64,000 bases of DNA from Opitutus sp. (GCA_024707325.1 JANPZY010000001.1:2480501-2544500); one strand, 5' to 3'. Positions 12,361 to 21,949 are shown, counted from the first letter of the stretch. Made by a program: numbers and translations. The notes: generated by a model not told the origin, from the letters alone.

Positions 12361-14889
12361 ATGCCGAACTCCCTCATTTCGCGGTCCTTTGCAACGGTTC
12401 TAAAGTTATTTGCGATCAGCGTTGCGCTCTTAGCGGGCCGCAGCGCCGCGCAACCTCCGCCGCCTCCCGGGGGCAACACGGTGGTTTATGCGCCCAACGC
12501 CGTCGCCACCATCAACATTCCGGCCGGAGGTTCGTGGTTCTACGATCTCTCCATCACGGCGCCGAGCACGCTGCCGGCGGGCGCCACGACGTCGGTCGCT
12601 CTCGTTGCCACGCCTAACACGTTTCCTTCCTCGATCTCGGCTGAGACGGCGAGCAGCTACATTTCGTTTAGCTCGTCCACGTTGACCTTTACCGGTCCGT
12701 CACAGACGCGGGTGGTTCGCGTCACGTTTACGCTCCCGATGACGGCTCCGGCCGGAGCGTATCAGTTCTTCCTGCGCGGCCAAGGTTGGCCGGCGACGGT
12801 CAACGATGGCGGCACGTCGATCAACGCCGTAGCGCTCATCCCCGACAATCTGCTGCCTCCGTCCATCAGCATCAGTTCGCCCGAAGACGGCAGTGTTTAC
12901 ACTTACAACGTCTCGCACGAATCGCTGCCCATCGACGTCTCCATCCTTGCGGTGGGGCAAAACGAGTCGCCGGTCCTCACGCTTGAGGCTTACATCGTGG
13001 GCGAAGACGAAGACGGCGAGTTCCTCCCCGCTACCCCGCTCGCGCTGAACTATACCGGTTTGGGCACCGCTTCGGCTTCCGGACAAGTGATCCTCCCGGT
13101 GACCCGAGGCGGCACCTACACGCTCGTGACGCTCGCGACCAACCGCGTTGGCACCGCGACCGAGTCCTCGCAATTCTACGTCAACGAATTCTATCCGCCC
13201 CCCGTCGTGCGCTTCACCCACGCGCCTGACGCTACCTATGACTACTATGCCGGCTCTCCGGCTCTCGAGATCCCGGTCGGCTTTGAAGGCGTGAGCTTCG
13301 AGGGTGGTGTGCAAACCCTCACCGCCACGCTCAATGGTCAGCCGATCGACGCGACGATTTCGGATCTGGGCACTTTGCTCGCCTCGGGCGAAGCAACGCT
13401 GAATCTCCTGCCTGGCACCTACACGCTCACTGCCACGGTCACCGACGAGCACGGGAGCGATTCGATCTCCACGCAATTCACCGTCGTGTTGGTCTCGCCC
13501 GAACCCGAGATCACGATCGATGATCCGCTGGATGGCGCCGTGTTCACGCACGTGGTCGGCACCCCCAACCTCAACATTCCGTTCGCGTTCGTCACTTCCA
13601 CCTCCGACGGATTCACCATCTCCTCTGTCTCCGCGCAGCTCAACGGAGCCAACGTCGCCCTCGGCTCTGTCACCGGTTTGAATACTCAATCCGCGGCGGT
13701 GTCCGGCGTGCTGAACAACCTGCCTGCCGGCACCTACACCCTTAACGCGTATGGCGTGAGCGCTGGCATCACCGTGAGCACCTCGGTGACGTTCACGATC
13801 AAGGATGTCGCTCCGCAAGCGACGCCTCCGACCGTTGCGATTAACACTCCAGCTCCTGGCACTGTTTACACCCTGCAATCTCAATCGGGTGGCTGCGGTT
13901 CTGGATCCTCCGTCTCCGTGCCGCTCAACTTCACCGGCCGCAGCACGACGTCCGGAGCGGTAATCACCAAGCTGACCGCAACGCTGAATGGCTGCACGGT
14001 GAGTATTTCCAAGCAGGGCCTGAATACCGCGACGGCGACCGCCAAGGCGACGCTCAACGTCACCAAAGCCGGCACCTACACGATCCAAGTTACCGCGACG
14101 GATAAATACGGCACCGCGACAGCCGCCACCACGTTCGTGGTTGTTGCGCCGAACACTAAAGTTGCCGTGAAGGGCTCCGTGTTCTTCGACGTGACGTCGA
14201 ATGGCACGCGTGACGGAAGCGACTACGGTCTCGCCGGTATTAGCGTTAAGCTGCTCAACTCCGCGAAGCAGGCCGTCGCGACGGCCACCACCGATTCCTC
14301 CGGTAACTACTCGTTCTCGATTGCTTCCGGTTCCTACACCGTGTCGGTGGTGCTGCCGCGCGGCTATTCCTACACCACGACGAGCAACCACTCGATCAAT
14401 GTTGGATCCAGTGCCGTCACCGTGCCCGCCACGGGCTTGGGCTTGAACTTTGGCAGCATCCGCGGGATGTGCGCCAACGGCTTCACCATCGGTTACTGGA
14501 AGAACAACATCGATAAGGCGCTCGCGGGCAAAAAGAACGGTGTGCAGGTCAGTGCCTCCGCCTTGAATTCCTACACGACTGCCATTCGCAATCGGAGCGG
14601 CACATTCTTCATGTCGCTCACGCTGCAGAGCGCGAGTGCCACCATGAGCTCCACGAGCTCGCAGCCCGCCGATCTCCTGGCGAAACAGCTTGTCGCCTCC
14701 GAATACAACTACGCGAACGGTGCGTTCATCGGCGGTGATCGTGCGCTCACCCAAGCGCTCATCAACTACGCGGGATACGTCCTGAAGAACAAATCCAGCT
14801 TCACCAAGAATCAGATCATCTTTGTCAAAGACTGGTGCGACGCGTATAACAACAGTCACGGCGGTGCCGTTAACGGCCCGACGAAGTAA
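12361..14889 (+). CDS. Large secreted Ig-like/SdrD-B-like surface protein
   Basis: The ATG at 12361 starts a Sec signal peptide (MPNSLISRSFATVLKLFAIS, then VALLAGRSAAQ) in an 842-aa protein; the GTG start in the ORF track lies inside an upstream dyad. After a PPPPPGG linker come at least four Ig-like modules of about 100-150 residues, each opening with a variant of ISSPEDGSVYT, IDDPLDGAVFT or INTPAPGTVYT. They are followed by an SdrD-B-type module (VKGSVFFDVTSNGTRDGSDY, then TTDSSGNYSFSIASG). The C-terminus is a separate domain beginning CANGFTIGYWKNN. It has no PEP-CTERM or LPXTG signal. It is probably exported and cell-surface or matrix-associated; ligand unknown. A strong terminator follows. 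Confidence 0.8.
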   Translation: MPNSLISRSFATVLKLFAISVALLAGRSAAQPPPPPGGNTVVYAPNAVATINIPAGGSWFYDLSITAPSTLPAGATTSVALVATPNTFPSSISAETASSYISFSSSTLTFTGPSQTRVVRVTFTLPMTAPAGAYQFFLRGQGWPATVNDGGTSINAVALIPDNLLPPSISISSPEDGSVYTYNVSHESLPIDVSILAVGQNESPVLTLEAYIVGEDEDGEFLPATPLALNYTGLGTASASGQVILPVTRGGTYTLVTLATNRVGTATESSQFYVNEFYPPPVVRFTHAPDATYDYYAGSPALEIPVGFEGVSFEGGVQTLTATLNGQPIDATISDLGTLLASGEATLNLLPGTYTLTATVTDEHGSDSISTQFTVVLVSPEPEITIDDPLDGAVFTHVVGTPNLNIPFAFVTSTSDGFTISSVSAQLNGANVALGSVTGLNTQSAAVSGVLNNLPAGTYTLNAYGVSAGITVSTSVTFTIKDVAPQATPPTVAINTPAPGTVYTLQSQSGGCGSGSSVSVPLNFTGRSTTSGAVITKLTATLNGCTVSISKQGLNTATATAKATLNVTKAGTYTIQVTATDKYGTATAATTFVVVAPNTKVAVKGSVFFDVTSNGTRDGSDYGLAGISVKLLNSAKQAVATATTDSSGNYSFSIASGSYTVSVVLPRGYSYTTTSNHSINVGSSAVTVPATGLGLNFGSIRGMCANGFTIGYWKNNIDKALAGKKNGVQVSASALNSYTTAIRNRSGTFFMSLTLQSASATMSSTSSQPADLLAKQLVASEYNYANGAFIGGDRALTQALINYAGYVLKNKSSFTKNQIIFVKDWCDAYNNSHGGAVNGPTK

Positions 14890-14917
14890 TCCCATCTCTC
14901 AGTCACGACTGACACAC

Positions 14918-14947
14918 GGCCGGGCGGATTTCCGCCCGGCCTTTTTT
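14918..14947 (+). terminator. Rho-independent terminator after surface-protein gene
   Basis: A perfect 10-bp stem, GGCCGGGCGG / CCGCCCGGCC, with a four-base loop is followed by six T residues, 29 bp after the stop codon. Confidence 0.92.
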
Positions 14948-15131
14948 GCGCGCACGCTGTCTCGAGACGGACATCCGATGGTATTAGGCCGGCGCTCCGC
15001 CTATTTGGCCCGGCCCAGCACCCACGCCTAGATGAAAACGCTAGCGCCTCCGGCTCTTTGGTTCGTGGCACCGTGACGGCCTCCCTGCATTGGGATACTT
15101 GCTCGGTCCGCTACGCCTCGGTTCCCAAACA

Positions 15132-15373
15132 TCCCGCCCCGGATCTTCACTGCGCCACGTCCGCGTGCGCACCTTGCCATCACTCGTTTCGCACCACGCC
15201 CCACGCCGGTGCGCATCCTGCCCCGAGTCGAGCCGCACCTTGGCGCGACTCGATCCAGACTTTGGCTCGAGACGAGCCGGACCGTCATTCGACCGATACC
15301 GGACCGTGGCTCGACCCGGTTCACACCTTGCGGCGACCGTGAACGCCTCTTGGCCCGACTCGGACGAAACGCC
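15132..15373 (+). repeat. 22-bp period degenerate tandem repeat, locus 1 (about 11 units)
   Basis: Eleven consecutive 22-bp units can be laid end to end without gaps. Units resemble GGCTCGACCCGGTTCACACC plus two bases and GCCCCGAGTCGAGCCGCACC plus two bases; the first and last units are the most diverged. It occupies the gap between the surface-protein terminator and the end of the PEP-CTERM gene. ORFs reported across it change frame with every unit (22 is not a multiple of 3) and are not believable genes. Confidence 0.75.
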
Positions 15374-15700
15374 AGGGACGTCCTCCGCGACGATCGGCGC
15401 CGAAGCGTCCGTGCTGTCCGGTTTTGACGTGGCACGGCCGACACAAGGAGCTCAGCGCTCCGTTTTCGTTTACCGATTTCAACGAGTAGGGAGTTTCTTG
15501 TCGCCGAAACTGCCAGCGAGCGAGAAAGGTGCACCGAGCCTGCGGGCGGTGTGACGTGCGGCGCGCCGGGCTCCGAGCATTAGGAGCGTCCGGCTTCCTG
15601 CAGCTTCCGTTGTATCGGGCTTTCGAATACCACTACGGACAATCTCCTCCGCGACGATAGCGCGCGGGAGTGAATTGCACTGTCCGTCCGCGAAGCCGGC
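15374..15700. other. Intergenic gap, no gene seen
   Basis: No coding frame with plausible composition was found on either strand in this stretch. A short imperfect hairpin (CTCCGAGCATTAGGAG) is present near 15570, but it has no T-run and was not called as a terminator. Confidence 0.5.
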
Positions 15701-18700
15701 TCAGGCTTGCTTGCGCGAACCGCGGAAGCGGCGCCAGCCGATCCAACCCAAAGAGGCCGCCACGAGCGCGAAACCGTAGGTGCTCGGCTCGGGGATGGGG
15801 CGGATCTGGTTGTTCACGTAGCCGTTGAAATCGTAGTTGGTCCACGTCGTGTAGCTGCCGTCGGCGGAGATGGTGCCTTCGAAGTGGACCTGATTTTGCG
15901 GGAAGGTGCCGACCGCGTTGTAACCGGCGAGAGCGCCGGAGCCGTCGGTCTGGCGGAATACGTTGTTCGCGAAAAGGAAGTCCATCTCGCTCGACCAGTT
16001 CTTCACGGTGAGCGTCACGCCGGCGGCGATGTAGATGTTGTTGGCATTGAGGATGGAGGCGGCGCCGGAGCCGAAATCGAGAATCGTGTCGGCGGTGATG
16101 TTGAGCGTGCCGACGTTGATGTAGGAGGCGTTGAGGTAAACGGTGCCGCCCGCGAGCTGGAGCGTGTTGATCGAGAGCGCATTTCCGAGGCTGCCGCCTT
16201 GGAACTCCATCGTGCCGCTGGAGAGCTTCACGGTGCCATCGAAGTTGAAGGCGCTGTTGTTGCTCGTGCTCGAGAAGGTGAAAGTGCCTGCGCCGGTCTT
16301 TTCGAAGAGGCCCGAACCGCTGAGGCGGCCGCCAAAGGTGTTCGCGGACGAGTTGCTGACGACGAGGCTGGTGTTGGCGGCGATGCTCACGAGGCCCGTG
16401 CCGGTGAGGCCGCCGATGGTGTTCTTGTTGCCGCCTCCGCCGCTGACCGCGAAGGTCGCACCGCTGGAGACGTTCACGGTGTTGCGCACGCCGCCGGAGC
16501 CCTGGAGCACGTTGTTCGCGGTGACGTTGACGGTGCCCGCGGTGACGTTGATCGCGCCGGTAAAGGTGTTGTTTCCGCTCAGAGAGAGTGTGCCGGAGCC
16601 GGTCTTTTGGAGCGCGAGAGCGCCACCGGAAGAGCCGTTGGAAATCGGGCCTGAGATGGCGGTATTGCCCGCGCCGCCGACGGTGAGGGTTTGGGTGCCC
16701 GACGACTTCGTGCCCGTGATCGTTCCGGAAAGGGTCATCGTGCCTCCCGTGCTGGAGATGGCGACATCCTGACCGATGGTGGTGCCCGAACCGAGGGTGA
16801 TGGCTCCGGACCAGCTGTTGTTGCCGGAGACGTTGTTGAGCGCGCCGAGGTCGTTATAGCCGCTGCCGTTGAGGGTGAGTGCTTCCGAAACGACGGAGAT
16901 GCCATTCTGAAGCTGCAACGTGCCGCCGCTGTTCACGAGCGTCCCGTTGTTCATGCCGCTCAGCGTGGCGCCCAGTGCTCCGCCATGGCGGATGTTGAGG
17001 ATGCCGTTGTTGATCGTGGTAACACCGAGGTAGGCGTTACTCCCATTGTAGTTGTCCGCCGTGAGGATCATCGTGCCGGTGCCCTCTTTGGTGAAACCCT
17101 TGGTCGTGCCGGACGAAATCAGCGCATCGACCCGCAGCGTGTTGGAGCCGCTGACGTTGATCGAATTGTTGTCGTTGAAAGCGATGCCGCCCACGCCGCC
17201 GACGCCACCGCTGATGGTGGCCGTCACGGAATTACCGGTCAGCAGGTCGTTTTCGACGGTGAGCGAGCCGTTGACGAACAGCGTGCCGCCGTGGGTCTCG
17301 ATGGCACCGCCGCGCATCGTGATCGAGCCGAGCGTTTCGGCCGGAGTGTAGGCTTGGGCGAGCTCGAGACGGCCATCGGAGTTGATGGTGATCGCGGCGG
17401 TGTCGGAAATCTGCTCGCTGTAGTAAACACGGACAGTCGCGCTGCCGTCGCGTGAGGTTGCCCCGTCGAGGTAGGTGGCGTCGCCATCGCCGATAGTAAG
17501 CGAGCCGAGGATCGCCGTGTTGGGCTGCCCACTCACCGAGGTGGTGAAGAGCTCCAAGGTGCCGCTCTTCACATCGGTGGCGCCGGTGTAGTAATTGCGA
17601 TCGCCTCCGAATTGAACGGTGCCGCTGGACTCGATGACGACGCTGCCGGTGTCACCGCCGGCTTTGCCGACCTGGTTCATGATGCTCACGTTGCCGGTGC
17701 CGCTGATCGTGAGCGTGTTCCCGTTCAATCGCAGGGCGGTGGGGGCGTATTGGATATACGGTCCAATGAACAGAGTGTCCTCTAGCGCGGACGTCGCCGA
17801 GTTGCGAATCGTGGCGTCGCCCGCGAGCGTGATATTGCCCATCCACGCGCTGTTGCCGGAGATGTTGTTGAGCGCGCCCGAGCCGTTCACGCCGCTGCCG
17901 CTCAGCGACATCGTCATGTATTGCTGCGTCTCGTTCGCGGTGTAGTCCCACGAGTCGCGACCGATCAATCCGAGCGTCGCTCCGTTGGCCACGGTCACCA
18001 CGGTTTTCTCGCTGCTGAGACCGCTGTGATTGCCGAGCGCCGCAAAGCCACCGATTTTCGTCGTGCCGCTCGCGACCAAAGTGCCTTCGTTGACGGTGAC
18101 GGTCCCGGTGAACGTGTTGTTTCCGCTCACCTGCATCGTGCCCGCGCCGGCCTTGATGATGTTACGATCGCCGCTGCCGGAGTTGATGATGTTGGCGGAA
18201 ACGTTGAGGTCGGTCGCAGCCGCTCCCTCGGCGACGTTGAAAGTCGTGGAGTAGGCCGCGAGCCCCAGATTGCCGGAGATCGTGGCGCTGGAACTCGAAG
18301 CATTGGTCGTGACGCCGCCGCCGCTCGTCGAGAGAGTCAGCGTGCCGGTGCCGGTGGTGACCGTGCCGCCCGTCAAGTTAAGGCCCGAGATGGCGTCGCT
18401 GTTGCCGTTCAGGTTGAACACGCCCGACGCGTTACTGATCGTGACGGTCCTGTGGTTCGCGATTTGATCGGAGGCGTCGAGGCGCACCGTGGCCGCGCCG
18501 ATGGTCAAGTCGCCGCCGATGGCGTTCACGCCGGCATTCTTCGCGAGCACGAGCGTGCCATTGTTCACCGTGGTGAGGCCGCTGTTGCTGTTGGATTCCG
18601 ATCCGCTGAGGGTCACCGTCCCGCTGCCGCCGATGTTCAGTGCGGCCGCGCCACCGAGCTTGTTGAACTCGAGATTGCCCGCACCCGTCGTCGTGAGTTC

Positions 18701-20536
18701 GTTGGCGAGGTTGACGGTGCCGGAAAAGGTGAGGGTGCCCGCGTCCGAACCGATCGTGGAGGAACTGTTGAGGTTGACCTGGCCGCCGAGCGTATTGTTA
18801 CCGGAGATATTGCGGACCGCGCCGGCTCCGCTGATGCCCGAGCCGTTGATGTTAAAGCTCCCGGGGCTGACGGAAATACCACCCGCAAGTTGAAGTTCGG
18901 CGCCGGCGGAAACGCTGCTGTTGTAGATACCACTCGTGCCGAGGGCGGAGTTGTTCTGCAGGCGGAGCGCGCCTTCGGTGACCGCGACGGGCCCGGTGAA
19001 CGTGTTGGCTCCGCTCAAGACCAAGGTGCCGCTGCCGGCTTTAGTGAAGGTGGCGTGGTAGTTGTTCGAAACGACGCCGGAGATCGTCGTAAGCCCAGAG
19101 TTATCCACCGTGATCGTGCGGGCACCGCCACCCAGGCTGAAGGCGCCGCTGAAGGTCAGATCGTTGCTCCCACCGATCGAGAAATTACCGCCGACAGTGA
19201 CGTTGTTGCCGAGCGTGCGGCTGCCGCCGCTCGCGAAGATCGTGCCGCCGTTGATCGTGAGGCCGCCGGTGCCGAAAGCGTTGTTGTGGCCTGCGCCGAG
19301 GGAGCCGGCAGAGAGCGTGGTGCCGCCGGAGTAGGTGTTGTTCCCGCTTAGCACGAGCGTGCCGGCGCCGTCCTTGGTGAGCGAGCCGGTGCCCGAGACG
19401 ACACCGGAAATCGTGGTGAGGCCGGAGTTGGCGACCGTAATGGTGCGGCCGCTGGAACCGAGCGCGACGCTGCCCGTGAGCGTCAGATCGTTGCTCCCGC
19501 CGATCGCGAAGTTGCCGCCGACAGTGACGTTGTTGCCGAGCGTGCGGCTGCCGCCGCTCGCGAAGATCGTGCCGCCGTTGATCGTGAGGCCGCCGGTGCC
19601 GAAAGCGTTGTTGTGGCCTGCGCCGAGGGAGCCGGCAGAGAGCGTGGTGCCGCCGGAGTAGGTGTTGTTCCCGCTTAGCACGAGCGTGCCGGCGCCGTCC
19701 TTGGTGAGGGATCGAGTGCCAGATCCATTGGAGATCACTCCCGTTACGGTCAGATCGCTCGTGGCGTTCGTGCTGTCGGCAACGGTGAAAGTTCGGTTGG
19801 CTCCGAGGGCGACGTTCGTCGCGATCGTGGCACCTTGAGCGTTGTTGCTCGCGTTGTAAGTGACGTTGCCGCCCAGCGTGAGCGTGCCCGTGCCGGTGAT
19901 GCTCGCCGTCGATCCGGTCGCGCCGCCGCCCATCGTGAGCGCGCCGATTGTCTCGCTATAGCTGCCTAGGGCCAATGTGCCGTCGAAGATGTTAACGGCC
20001 ACCGCGGGGAGGGCGGCCGCACCGAGAGTCAGGGTTCCGCCCGCGGCGCTGGCGCTGCCGATATTGATCGCACCGGAGAAATTGTTGTTCGTGTTCGAGA
20101 TCGTCAGATTTCCGGTGCCGAGCTTGGTCAAACCCACCGTTCCGGAGAGTTTTACGCTAATCGTGGCATTGAACGCGTTCGTGTTGATCGTGCCCTCATT
20201 CGCCAAGGTGATCGTGGCGTTGTTGTGCGTTCCCGAAATCGTATAGCCACTCGTGTCGAACGTGATGCTGCGAGTCGTGATGTTGGAGTTGCCGATCGTG
20301 ACGGTGCCCGCAGTCCCGCCGAAAACGGCGTGATTGTTCGTTCCTGACCATGTCTGGTGGGACGTTCCGGAGGTGACCCACGCATTATTCTTCGTCCATG
20401 CCGCGCTGCCTCCATTGGCTGTCCCGCTCGCGTCTGCATCCCAATAGAGCGTCGTCTGCGTGAAACTCAGCGGCGCGATTGCCAGCACGCCGAGTAGACA
20501 TGCGACGCTCCGCCGAAAAAGACCTGACGATCGCAT
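15701..20536 (-). CDS. Giant autotransporter-type beta-repeat protein with PEP-CTERM sorting signal
   Basis: The ATG at 20536 (MRSSGLFRRSVACLLGVLAI) gives a clean signal peptide and 1611 aa; an ATG at 20578 would add 14 residues that do not look like a signal sequence. The body is many autotransporter-associated beta-strand repeats of the form LTKDGAGTLVLSGNNTYSGG, alternating with GG-initiated strands, predicting a long beta-helix. The extreme C-terminus PEPSTYGFALVAAS, a hydrophobic stretch and the basic tail WRRFRGSRKQA form a PEP-CTERM signal, used by exosortase for sorting and probable surface or matrix release. No exosortase is in the window. Ser, Thr, Gly and Asn dominate the composition. 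A 109-residue tandem duplication lies near the N-terminus. The upstream dyad suggests co-regulation with the 12361 gene. Confidence 0.9.
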   Translation of the reverse strand: MRSSGLFRRSVACLLGVLAIAPLSFTQTTLYWDADASGTANGGSAAWTKNNAWVTSGTSHQTWSGTNNHAVFGGTAGTVTIGNSNITTRSITFDTSGYTISGTHNNATITLANEGTINTNAFNATISVKLSGTVGLTKLGTGNLTISNTNNNFSGAINIGSASAAGGTLTLGAAALPAVAVNIFDGTLALGSYSETIGALTMGGGATGSTASITGTGTLTLGGNVTYNASNNAQGATIATNVALGANRTFTVADSTNATSDLTVTGVISNGSGTRSLTKDGAGTLVLSGNNTYSGGTTLSAGSLGAGHNNAFGTGGLTINGGTIFASGGSRTLGNNVTVGGNFAIGGSNDLTLTGSVALGSSGRTITVANSGLTTISGVVSGTGSLTKDGAGTLVLSGNNTYSGGTTLSAGSLGAGHNNAFGTGGLTINGGTIFASGGSRTLGNNVTVGGNFSIGGSNDLTFSGAFSLGGGARTITVDNSGLTTISGVVSNNYHATFTKAGSGTLVLSGANTFTGPVAVTEGALRLQNNSALGTSGIYNSSVSAGAELQLAGGISVSPGSFNINGSGISGAGAVRNISGNNTLGGQVNLNSSSTIGSDAGTLTFSGTVNLANELTTTGAGNLEFNKLGGAAALNIGGSGTVTLSGSESNSNSGLTTVNNGTLVLAKNAGVNAIGGDLTIGAATVRLDASDQIANHRTVTISNASGVFNLNGNSDAISGLNLTGGTVTTGTGTLTLSTSGGGVTTNASSSSATISGNLGLAAYSTTFNVAEGAAATDLNVSANIINSGSGDRNIIKAGAGTMQVSGNNTFTGTVTVNEGTLVASGTTKIGGFAALGNHSGLSSEKTVVTVANGATLGLIGRDSWDYTANETQQYMTMSLSGSGVNGSGALNNISGNSAWMGNITLAGDATIRNSATSALEDTLFIGPYIQYAPTALRLNGNTLTISGTGNVSIMNQVGKAGGDTGSVVIESSGTVQFGGDRNYYTGATDVKSGTLELFTTSVSGQPNTAILGSLTIGDGDATYLDGATSRDGSATVRVYYSEQISDTAAITINSDGRLELAQAYTPAETLGSITMRGGAIETHGGTLFVNGSLTVENDLLTGNSVTATISGGVGGVGGIAFNDNNSINVSGSNTLRVDALISSGTTKGFTKEGTGTMILTADNYNGSNAYLGVTTINNGILNIRHGGALGATLSGMNNGTLVNSGGTLQLQNGISVVSEALTLNGSGYNDLGALNNVSGNNSWSGAITLGSGTTIGQDVAISSTGGTMTLSGTITGTKSSGTQTLTVGGAGNTAISGPISNGSSGGALALQKTGSGTLSLSGNNTFTGAINVTAGTVNVTANNVLQGSGGVRNTVNVSSGATFAVSGGGGNKNTIGGLTGTGLVSIAANTSLVVSNSSANTFGGRLSGSGLFEKTGAGTFTFSSTSNNSAFNFDGTVKLSSGTMEFQGGSLGNALSINTLQLAGGTVYLNASYINVGTLNITADTILDFGSGAASILNANNIYIAAGVTLTVKNWSSEMDFLFANNVFRQTDGSGALAGYNAVGTFPQNQVHFEGTISADGSYTTWTNYDFNGYVNNQIRPIPEPSTYGFALVAASLGWIGWRRFRGSRKQA
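19155..19709 (-). repeat. 327-bp in-frame tandem duplication inside the PEP-CTERM gene
   Basis: The segment from 19155 to about 19383 recurs at 19482 to about 19709 with only a few substitutions, mainly in its first 30 bp. The offset is 327 bp, exactly 109 codons, so the duplication keeps the frame and adds one module beginning LTKDGAGTLVLSGNNTYSGG. The near identity means it is recent or kept identical by recombination. Confidence 0.88.
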
Positions 20537-20629
20537 GTGCGTGGACTGCGCACGGGGCAGTGTGTAGGGCTGGAGCATGGCCGGATGCGTTTGAGCAAAT
20601 CATTAGCTCTCAGCCGGTCAATGGGAAAA

Positions 20630-20645
20630 TAGGGTGATGCCCCTA
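20630..20645. promoter_or_regulatory. 16-bp dyad upstream of PEP-CTERM gene
   Basis: The sequence TAGGGTGATGCCCCTA, an inverted TAGGG/CCCTA-type dyad, lies 94 bp upstream of the chosen start at 20536 and matches 13 of 16 positions of the element at 12315. These two long secreted-protein genes are the only places where I found it in the window. It is a candidate operator for a shared regulator. Confidence 0.5.
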
Positions 20646-20681
20646 GTTCTACTCCGGGCAGTCACCTAACTGACCATGCGA

Positions 20682-21566
20682 TCAACGTGAACGGTCGATC
20701 AGCGAACGTATCATATTAGATAAAAACATGTTATCTCGACAAACCCGCCCGAGTGCTGCTTCCGCTGCATCGCTCTCGGCGCGCGACATTTGTCGCGAAA
20801 CCTCAACGCCATGCACACGCGGGAACGTGAACTTGCCCGCTTTGGCGTCTTTGCCCGCCGTTTTCCCGAGCACGGCTGAGTCGCCGGTCGCATCGAGGAT
20901 GTCGTCAGTGATTTGAAATGCGAGGCCGAGGTGCCGTCCACATTCGCGCAGGCTCTTGCGGTCTTCTGCGTTTGCGCCGCCGACGATTCCGCCGAACTCG
21001 AGTGCGCACTCGATCATCGCGGCCGTTTTCTGCGCGTGGATGAATTGTAGTTCTTCGGCGGATACATCCGCTTTGCCCTCGGCCAGCAGGTCGGCCATCT
21101 GGCCGCCGATCAATCGCCGGCTGCCCGCCGCTTCGGCGAGCACGCGCGACAGTGAATGCGCGAGGGTGGGGTCGTCGGCGTATTCCTCCGCGAGGAGCGC
21201 AAACGCGTGCGTCAGCAGTGCGTCGCCCGCCAGCAGCGCCGTCGCCTCGTCAAACGCCCGGTGCGCGGTCGGACGCCCGCGTCGCAGGTCGTCGTTGTCC
21301 ATGCAGGGCAGGTCGTCATGGATCAGTGAATACGTGTGCAGGCACTCGATCGCGACCGCCGCGGGCAGAGCGCGCTGCGTGGAGGCGCCGAACATCTCGG
21401 CCGTGGCCAGCACGAGCACGGGACGCAGCCGTTTGCCTCCGGCCGTCATGCTGTAGCGCATGGCCTCGTGGATCCGGGCGGGACGCGTCGACGCAGGCGG
21501 CAGCAATCGTTCGATGCCTGCCTCCACTTCCTTCACCAGACGCTTCAGTTCGGCCGAAAAATCCAT
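20682..21566 (-). CDS. Polyprenyl synthetase (farnesyl/geranylgeranyl diphosphate synthase)
   Basis: The ATG at 21566 (MDFSAELKRLVKEVEAGIER) gives 294 aa, the normal size for IspA-type short-chain enzymes; the extra N-terminus in the ORF track overlaps the divergent fmdB region. The first aspartate-rich motif is in IHDDLPCMDNDDLRRGRPT and the second in FQITDDILDATGD, with GGKRLRP before them. It condenses IPP with allylic diphosphates to give C15 or C20 diphosphates for undecaprenyl-P, quinones or carotenoids. The CM insert between the two Asp pairs of the first motif is typical of bacterial FPP/GGPP synthases. Exact product length is not assignable. Confidence 0.92.
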   Translation of the reverse strand: MDFSAELKRLVKEVEAGIERLLPPASTRPARIHEAMRYSMTAGGKRLRPVLVLATAEMFGASTQRALPAAVAIECLHTYSLIHDDLPCMDNDDLRRGRPTAHRAFDEATALLAGDALLTHAFALLAEEYADDPTLAHSLSRVLAEAAGSRRLIGGQMADLLAEGKADVSAEELQFIHAQKTAAMIECALEFGGIVGGANAEDRKSLRECGRHLGLAFQITDDILDATGDSAVLGKTAGKDAKAGKFTFPRVHGVEVSRQMSRAESDAAEAALGRVCRDNMFLSNMIRSLIDRSR

Positions 21567-21684
21567 GGAGGTTCTGTCGTGCGCGATTTTCCGCACGCCC
21601 GCAATGCTCCTGTGCCGTTCGCGGCCAGAAACACACTCGCCAAATTCCGCGCCGCTCCTCATAACGCCGCGCTCTTTTCCTCCC

Positions 21685-21939
21685 ATGCCTACCTACGATT
21701 ACGCATGTCCGAAGTGCGGCCATACGTTCGAGCAGTTCCAATCGATGCGCGACGAGCCGCTGAAGAAGTGCCCGAAGTGCAAGAAGGCCGGTGTGAAGCG
21801 CCTCATTGGCGGCGGAGCCGGCTTGATCTTCAAGGGCACGGGCTTCTACATCACCGACTACAAGAAGTCGTCCTCCAAGCCCGAGGGTGGAGGCGACAAG
21901 TCGGGCGCCAAGAGCGACACCAAAACGTCGTCCAACTAA
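21685..21939 (+). CDS. FmdB family zinc-ribbon protein
   Basis: The ATG at 21685 (MPTYDYACPKCGHTFEQFQS) gives 84 aa; the longer ORF-track start is antisense to the prenyl synthase gene. Two CPxC pairs, CPKC at residues 8-11 and CPKC about 20 residues later, form the FmdB/CxxC_CxxC_SSSS zinc ribbon. The motif GLIFKGTGFYITDYKKSS is also diagnostic. Family members are small regulators of largely unknown role. The Ser/Lys/Gly-rich tail is typical. It is followed by the next gene after 10 bp. Confidence 0.92.
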   Translation: MPTYDYACPKCGHTFEQFQSMRDEPLKKCPKCKKAGVKRLIGGGAGLIFKGTGFYITDYKKSSSKPEGGGDKSGAKSDTKTSSN

Positions 21940-21949
21940 AACCCACCTC

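Noticed and set aside
12700-14895. 731-aa minus-strand ORF
   Set aside because: Antisense to the Ig-like surface protein with signal peptide and repeats; its composition is Arg/Gly/Asp-rich shadow sequence.
15707-19661. Several plus-strand ORFs across the PEP-CTERM gene (such as 17921-19351, 476 aa)
   Set aside because: All are antisense to the beta-repeat gene and simply mirror its repeats.
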